A stretch of 64,000 nt of DNA from DASWYT01 sp965246875 (GTDB lineage: Bacteria > Pseudomonadota > Alphaproteobacteria > Micavibrionales > SZUA-601), in the NCBI GenBank assembly GCA_965246875.1, contig CBDFFU010000006.1, positions 248,001 through 312,000 on the forward strand, in the 5' to 3' direction. Numbering within the stretch: the stretch's first letter is position 1; every line of letters starts with the position of its first letter. The position numbers were made by a program, and so were the translations under genes. A model generated the notes under the pieces. That model saw only the letters and a program-made list of their open reading frames with translations. It did no database searches and was not told the DNA's origin. Below are positions 59,768-64,000 of the stretch, piece by piece.

Positions 59768-61256
59768 TCTGATGATTCAAACAGCCTACGACAATCGCTA
59801 TTCACCGCCCGTCAATGACAACAGCCGCGATATCATTATCGCTGGCCTCAGCATGGACAGCCGCACCGTGCGCCCCGGTTACCTCTTTGCGGCCTTGCCC
59901 GGTGCCACGACCGACGGCAGCCAGTATATCGAAGAAGCCATTCAAAACGGCGCGGTCGCCGTGCTGGCGGCTCCTGGCGTGCAACTGCCAGCCTCTGCTG
60001 GCGGCATTGTGCTGATCGAAGATCCAAATCCGCGCAAACGCTTCGCGCGCATGGCCGCAAAATTCTTTGGCAAACAGCCGGAAACGATCGTCACGGTCAC
60101 CGGCACCAATGGCAAAACATCGGCGGTGTCCTTCTGCCGCCAGATCTGGGCAAGCCTCGGCAAATCATCGGCCAGCATGGGCAGCCTCGGTGTCGAAGCG
60201 CCACAATTCCCGGACTGGACGCGTGTCGCCGGTTACAGCCTCAACACACCGGACCCGGTCACCTTGCAACATGAAATGGCGGATCTGGCCGAAGCGGGCG
60301 TATCGCATTTGGCGATGGAAGCCTCCAGCCACGGTCTGGATCAATACCGCATGGATGGCATCAAACTAAAGGTTGCCGGTTTTACCAATCTGACACGCGA
60401 TCATCTGGATTATCACGGGTCGATGGGCGCGTATTTCAATGCAAAATCACGTCTCTTTACCGAAGTGATGGCACCGGGGTCGGTGGCCGTCATCAACGCC
60501 GATAGCGAGTATGCCGAGCGTCTGGAAGACATTTGTCTGACCTATGGTCATCGTGTCATTTTATACGGCTGGAAAGGCCGCGACATTACGCTCATCTCGC
60601 AAACGCCATCGCCATTTGGCCAGACGTTGCAGATCAATGTGTTCGGCACGAAATATACGGTTGAAATGCCCGTCGCTGGCACATTCCAGGCGGTGAATGC
60701 TTTGTGTGCTTTGGGCATGACCTTGGCGACAGAAACCGAACCGAAGAATTTCAAAAAATATGTCGCTGCCCTCAATCATCTGTCGGGTGTCCGTGGCCGG
60801 ATCGAACTGGTCGGCCAGCATCCCAAAGGCGGCAATATTTATGTCGATTACGCGCATACGCCGGACGGTTTGGAAACCATCCTCAAAGCGTTGCGTCCGC
60901 ACACGGCGGGTAAACTGCACGTCGTGTTTGGTTGCGGTGGCAATCGCGATGCGGGCAAACGTCCGATGATGGGGGAGATCGCCGCGCGTCTGGCTGATCG
61001 TGTGATCGTCACTGACGACAATCCGCGCAGCGAAAATCCGAAGCGTATTCGCCAGGAAATACTGAGTGCCTGTCCGGGTGCTGTCGAGGTGGCCGATCGC
61101 CGTGAAGCCATTGCCACTGCACTCAAAGGCTTGAAGGCTGGCGATATTTTAGTGGTGGCGGGCAAAGGGCATGAGCAAGGTCAGATTATTGATCAGGTCA
61201 CGCATCCGTTTGACGACGCCACGGAAGTCCGCGCCGCGTTAAAGCGCATCAAATAA
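59754..61256 (+). CDS. murE: UDP-MurNAc-tripeptide synthetase MurE (meso-DAP type)
   Basis: A 500-aa ligase. A TTG start at 59754 is chosen because AGGGGGGACG sits just upstream; it lies inside ftsI. The ATP loop TVTGTNGKTSAVSF is near residue 115. The DNPRSENP motif (about 420) is the meso-diaminopimelate recognition signature, so the wall peptide is DAP-type, as in Gram-negatives. murF, mraY and murD, which usually follow, are missing here. Confidence 0.95.
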   Translation: MRLIDLMIQTAYDNRYSPPVNDNSRDIIIAGLSMDSRTVRPGYLFAALPGATTDGSQYIEEAIQNGAVAVLAAPGVQLPASAGGIVLIEDPNPRKRFARMAAKFFGKQPETIVTVTGTNGKTSAVSFCRQIWASLGKSSASMGSLGVEAPQFPDWTRVAGYSLNTPDPVTLQHEMADLAEAGVSHLAMEASSHGLDQYRMDGIKLKVAGFTNLTRDHLDYHGSMGAYFNAKSRLFTEVMAPGSVAVINADSEYAERLEDICLTYGHRVILYGWKGRDITLISQTPSPFGQTLQINVFGTKYTVEMPVAGTFQAVNALCALGMTLATETEPKNFKKYVAALNHLSGVRGRIELVGQHPKGGNIYVDYAHTPDGLETILKALRPHTAGKLHVVFGCGGNRDAGKRPMMGEIAARLADRVIVTDDNPRSENPKRIRQEILSACPGAVEVADRREAIATALKGLKAGDILVVAGKGHEQGQIIDQVTHPFDDATEVRAALKRIK

Positions 61257-61261
61257 CACCC

Positions 61262-62110
61262 ATGTCGGTGTTTATGGAACCGGCGGTCTTGGCACGTCTC
61301 GATTTATGGGGCGAAAAAGAAGACGCCGCGTTTCAACTAATCCATGTCTTGTGGGACATGGCGGCATTGGAACAGCCCGCCGATAAAATCGCGATCGCGC
61401 AAGCTCTGGTTACGGCCATGATTAAAAGTCTTGCTGACAAAGTGGTTGACAAGGTTGCGGCACAACCTGCCGATGATCTGCAAGCGCAACGCGACGCGCT
61501 GGTTAGTGTCATGCATCACCAATACCGTTTTGCCGCCGACAGTGGCGAACCATTGCCAGAAACCATTAACCTGGTGACGGTCATCGAACGGCGGCATGGT
61601 TTGCCGATTGCCTTGGCTATTCTCTATATGGAACTGGCACAGTCGCAAGGTTGGCCGGTGCGCGGCATCAATTTTCCCGGCCATTTTCTGGTGCAGTTGG
61701 GGCAGGGCAATAACACCATGCTAGTCGACCCGAATAATGGCGATGTGTTACAGGCCAGCGATCTGCGCCGTTTGCTCAAAGGTGTGTTAGGTGTCCATGC
61801 CGAATTGCAGCACAATCATTACAAGAGGGTGACCAACCGCCAGATCGTGATGCGGTTTTATAACAACCAGAAAACCGCTTACATCAATCAGGATGATGTC
61901 CACAACGCGCTGGGCGTCTCGGAAAATCTGTTGCGCCTGTCACCCTATGAACCGCGGTTGTTTTACGACGCGGCGGTGCTGGCCACCCGGCTGGATTATT
62001 ATCAGGCGGCGGTTGGGTATTGGCAGAAATTCATAGCCCTGTCGGATAGTAAATCTGAAAAGGAAGAGGCGCGTTATATCCTCAGCCGGCTGGAAACAGC
62101 GTTGCAGTAA
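61262..62110 (+). CDS. SirB1-family transglutaminase-like/TPR protein
   Basis: A 282-aa protein. LPETINLVTVIERRHGLPIALAILY and VRGINFPGHFLVQL form the SirB1 transglutaminase-like fold (the catalytic Cys is usually lost in this group). The C-terminal 90 residues hold TPR-like helices (YEPRLFYDAAVLATRLDYYQ). The function is unclear. It is 5 bp after murE and precedes the parS site. Confidence 0.82.
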   Translation: MSVFMEPAVLARLDLWGEKEDAAFQLIHVLWDMAALEQPADKIAIAQALVTAMIKSLADKVVDKVAAQPADDLQAQRDALVSVMHHQYRFAADSGEPLPETINLVTVIERRHGLPIALAILYMELAQSQGWPVRGINFPGHFLVQLGQGNNTMLVDPNNGDVLQASDLRRLLKGVLGVHAELQHNHYKRVTNRQIVMRFYNNQKTAYINQDDVHNALGVSENLLRLSPYEPRLFYDAAVLATRLDYYQAAVGYWQKFIALSDSKSEKEEARYILSRLETALQ

Positions 62111-62124
62111 GGCCTGTTTCAAAA

Positions 62125-62140
62125 TGTTTCACGTGAAACA
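62125..62140. promoter_or_regulatory. parS centromere-like site
   Basis: TGTTTCACGTGAAACA is a perfect 16-bp palindrome identical to the widely conserved chromosomal parS sequence bound by ParB; the symmetry extends to AAATG...CATTT (22 bp). It lies in the short space between the SirB1 gene and the convergent 62196 gene. Such sites cluster near oriC and initiate chromosome segregation. Confidence 0.92.
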
Positions 62141-62195
62141 TTTGCCCTTTTGCTCCATGATATCAATGCTTTATAGGAATACATTCCTAACACAC

Positions 62196-63092
62196 TTATT
62201 CGGTTTTATCAGGTGTTGCGGTGTCTGCCGCACTATCCTTGGCTTCTTCAGCCTCGATGATATGCGGCTGTTGGGGTGGCCAATGGGGCGGAGCATTTTG
62301 TGGTGGATAAGGCGGATAGCCACCGGTTTGTTGCGGTGGCCATGGCGGCTGTTGATATTGTCCAGCCTGGTGCGGCCCCGCTTGATGCGGAGGTGGCGGA
62401 TAACCCCCCGGCGGTGGATAAGGGTTCGGGTAAGGTGGCGTGCCGACCGGATATGACGGATAGGGATGCGGCTGGGCATAGCCTTGGTTGGCGTAAGCGT
62501 TTGGGTCAATGCCCGGCGGCATCTGTGGCGGGTAGCCTGGATGCGGCGGATAGGCTTCGGGCGGATAAGGCTGTTGCGGATAAGTCGGATAGCCGGCTTG
62601 TGGATAGACCGGCGGTGCTTGTGGCGGCCAGTAATTGCCACCATGCCCAGGCGGGGCCGGGGTTGCCGGTTGCGGCGGACGCATGCCCATACCGCCCCCC
62701 ATACCTGGACCCATCGGTGCAAATTGCGGCCCTGTCGGTCCGGTAAAGGCCGGGCGTTTCGGTTTCAGCTCCAGGGCTTCCAGCACCGCTTCAGCCGCCT
62801 GTTCTGCGTTTTGGGCGTACATGACCTGCGCCATGATGCCGTTTTGATCGGTGGCTTTTTGCTTTTGAAACACTTCGCCTTCTTTGCCGATGCCAAGGAT
62901 TGCGCTCATCGAGCGGATGCAATCCATCCGGTCAACGGCGCGCGCCCGGGTATCGCTGGCAAAATAATCCAGTTTTTCAACGGACGCATCCAGCAAACTG
63001 CTGTCGATATCTTTGATTTCGTAAGGTTCAGCCTGCTCGTCCGAATGGTCGAGCAGATGATTTTTGACAGCAGGCAAATTGTCTTTGGTCAT
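62196..63092 (-). CDS. Proline-rich low-complexity hypothetical protein
   Basis: A 298-aa protein; start at MTKDNLPAVKNHLLDHSDEQ (63092) or, overlapping gdh, 63119. Residues 1-110 are a folded-looking helical domain (SVEKLDYFASDTRARAVDRM; AEQAAEAVLEALELKPKRP). Residues about 115-275 are rich in Pro, Tyr, Gly and Gln with repeats of PPYP, YPPQ and PPG, predicted disordered. The acidic end is EEAKDSAADTATPDKTE. No signal peptide. It follows gdh by 10 bp and ends beside parS. Confidence 0.65.
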   Translation of the reverse strand: MTKDNLPAVKNHLLDHSDEQAEPYEIKDIDSSLLDASVEKLDYFASDTRARAVDRMDCIRSMSAILGIGKEGEVFQKQKATDQNGIMAQVMYAQNAEQAAEAVLEALELKPKRPAFTGPTGPQFAPMGPGMGGGMGMRPPQPATPAPPGHGGNYWPPQAPPVYPQAGYPTYPQQPYPPEAYPPHPGYPPQMPPGIDPNAYANQGYAQPHPYPSYPVGTPPYPNPYPPPGGYPPPPHQAGPHQAGQYQQPPWPPQQTGGYPPYPPQNAPPHWPPQQPHIIEAEEAKDSAADTATPDKTE

Positions 63093-63102
63093 GCGGCAAT
63101 CA

Positions 63103-64000
63103 CTATGGCGTTGTGGCATTCATCCGGTCGGATAAGATACGCAAACGCTGCGCCGCCACTGTTAGAATATTAACATGAATGACCTGACCCGGCAAATCTT
63201 TTAACACGGCATCCACATTCTTGAGCGACGGCGCCTGTTGCTCCAGCCATGGCGCAATGTCTGTCACCTGATTGCGCAAGGCGGTTTCAGCCAGTCGTTG
63301 CAGCGACAGACGCAGATCATCCGCCAGATTTTCCTGCACCTCTTCAGTCCAGACGCTGTCCACCGGCAGGTCGCCAACCGCTTTGAGCAAGGCCGGTGTC
63401 TGCAAACGTTTTTGCAAGGCAAAGTAAAGCTCCGCCACGGTTTCAAATGGATAAGCATGTGCTTCGCACAAGGCGGTGATATCGCATGACGCGGTCAGGA
63501 ACGGCAGGAAGCTCAATTGCTGCTTCAGTGGTTCGCCAAGCGTTGCCGGATAAGTGGAGGTGTCCAGCATCGCGTTCTGGCCTAGCCAGTTTTGCAATTG
63601 CTGCGCTTTGCCACGGTAAAGCGGGAGCAGTGTTGCCAGATCCAGCTGAGCACCGTGTTGATGCAAAATCCATTTTGTGGCATCCGCCATGGCGTCGGTG
63701 ATCACACGGTATAACGCCATTTGTTCGGCAGCTGGAAGTTTATTATCCAACGCATCAATTGCCTGCCAGACACTGCGCAAATCAAACACGCTGCGCACCA
63801 GCAACCAGGCTTCGGCCACAACTGCGCTGCTGATATTCAAACGCTGGGAATCACGGTGAGCAAAAGACGGCCCCATGCGGTTGACGACAACATTGGTGAT
63901 TTCAGTCGCGATAATGTTCCGGCGCAAGGTATGTTGCGTAATCGCGGCTGGAAATTTGGTGCTCAACGCTTGTGGAAAATACTCCATCAGCTGGTAATCC
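63103..64000 (-). CDS. NAD-specific glutamate dehydrogenase (large type), C-terminal part
   Basis: The last 299 codons of a frame that continues past the right edge. IIATEITNVVVNRMGPSFAHR and VFDLRSVWQAIDALDNKLPA are typical of the C-terminal domain of the 180-kDa GDH2-type enzyme (Bac_GDH), which converts glutamate to 2-oxoglutarate. NMLDTSTYPATLGEP and the C-terminal helices match in order. The catalytic domain is outside the window. Confidence 0.88.
   Translation of the reverse strand, partial: DYQLMEYFPQALSTKFPAAITQHTLRRNIIATEITNVVVNRMGPSFAHRDSQRLNISSAVVAEAWLLVRSVFDLRSVWQAIDALDNKLPAAEQMALYRVITDAMADATKWILHQHGAQLDLATLLPLYRGKAQQLQNWLGQNAMLDTSTYPATLGEPLKQQLSFLPFLTASCDITALCEAHAYPFETVAELYFALQKRLQTPALLKAVGDLPVDSVWTEEVQENLADDLRLSLQRLAETALRNQVTDIAPWLEQQAPSLKNVDAVLKDLPGQVIHVNILTVAAQRLRILSDRMNATTP

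Noticed and set aside
62466..63173. Long plus-strand ORF opposite the proline-rich gene
   Set aside because: It is the antisense of low-complexity coding sequence and the gdh end. It has no ribosome-binding site or family features.

Overview
The window reads as an alphaproteobacterial chromosome segment near the replication origin. Supporting this are an rpmH-rnpA-yidD block, a perfect 16-bp parS site (62125), a dcw start (mraZ-rsmH-ftsL-ftsI-murE, with MurE of the meso-diaminopimelate type), mreC-mreD-mrdA, and the C-terminus of a large NAD-glutamate dehydrogenase. The exact genus cannot be read from sequence alone; a Micavibrio/Rhodospirillales-like lineage is a guess.

Layout. 1-4.7 kb: broken msrB and dipZ/ccdA pieces, marC, yfdX and hsp20 stress genes, a HAD-like protein and a GNAT acetyltransferase. 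4.7-8.2 kb: mobile-element debris (recombinase scraps, a GNAT pseudogene, a truncated phage-type gene, IS3-family copy 1, a restriction endonuclease cut by that IS). 8.0-39.0 kb: a ~31-kb, more AT-rich island bounded by two 166-bp direct repeats. The right repeat includes the last 6 nt of tRNA-Ala(GGC), and a serine recombinase lies just inside the right end.

The island holds: (i) a metal-homeostasis locus (8.9-22.2 kb) of three transcription units. A near-consensus Zur box (12746-12768) sits between two divergent CooC-like ATPases. Leftward, the ATPase is translationally chained to a Y4yA-type PLP decarboxylase (carrying one frameshift) and an SbnA-like PLP synthase fused to rhodanese. Rightward come the second ATPase, a Zur/Fur regulator, a His-rich protein, a LolD/MacB-type ABC ATPase and permease, and two DUF3299 proteins. 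A third, leftward unit holds DUF2946, a MauE/DoxX-like protein, a second Fur-family protein and a third DUF3299. I infer a zinc-starvation response with metallophore-like chemistry. (ii) A phage packaging islet (ParB-methylase, DUF5681 small terminase, large terminase) with no structural genes. (iii) A Sel1-repeat gene with a long structured leader that can mask its own ribosome-binding site. (iv) A defence islet (DUF2779 nuclease and a 1625-aa type ISP restriction-modification enzyme). (v) IS copy 2, a DUF2924 gene cut by it, and the recombinase.

39-64 kb is conserved chromosome: tRNA-Ala, yidD, rnpA, rpmH; DUF2946 plus a TonB-dependent receptor; mreCD-mrdA; comF; acetoacetyl-CoA synthetase; a SPOUT methyltransferase; several hypothetical envelope proteins; the dcw cluster preceded by three 10-bp-spaced MraZ boxes; SirB1-family protein; parS; a proline-rich protein; and gdh. 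mreB, rodA and the murF-onward part of dcw are not in their usual places.
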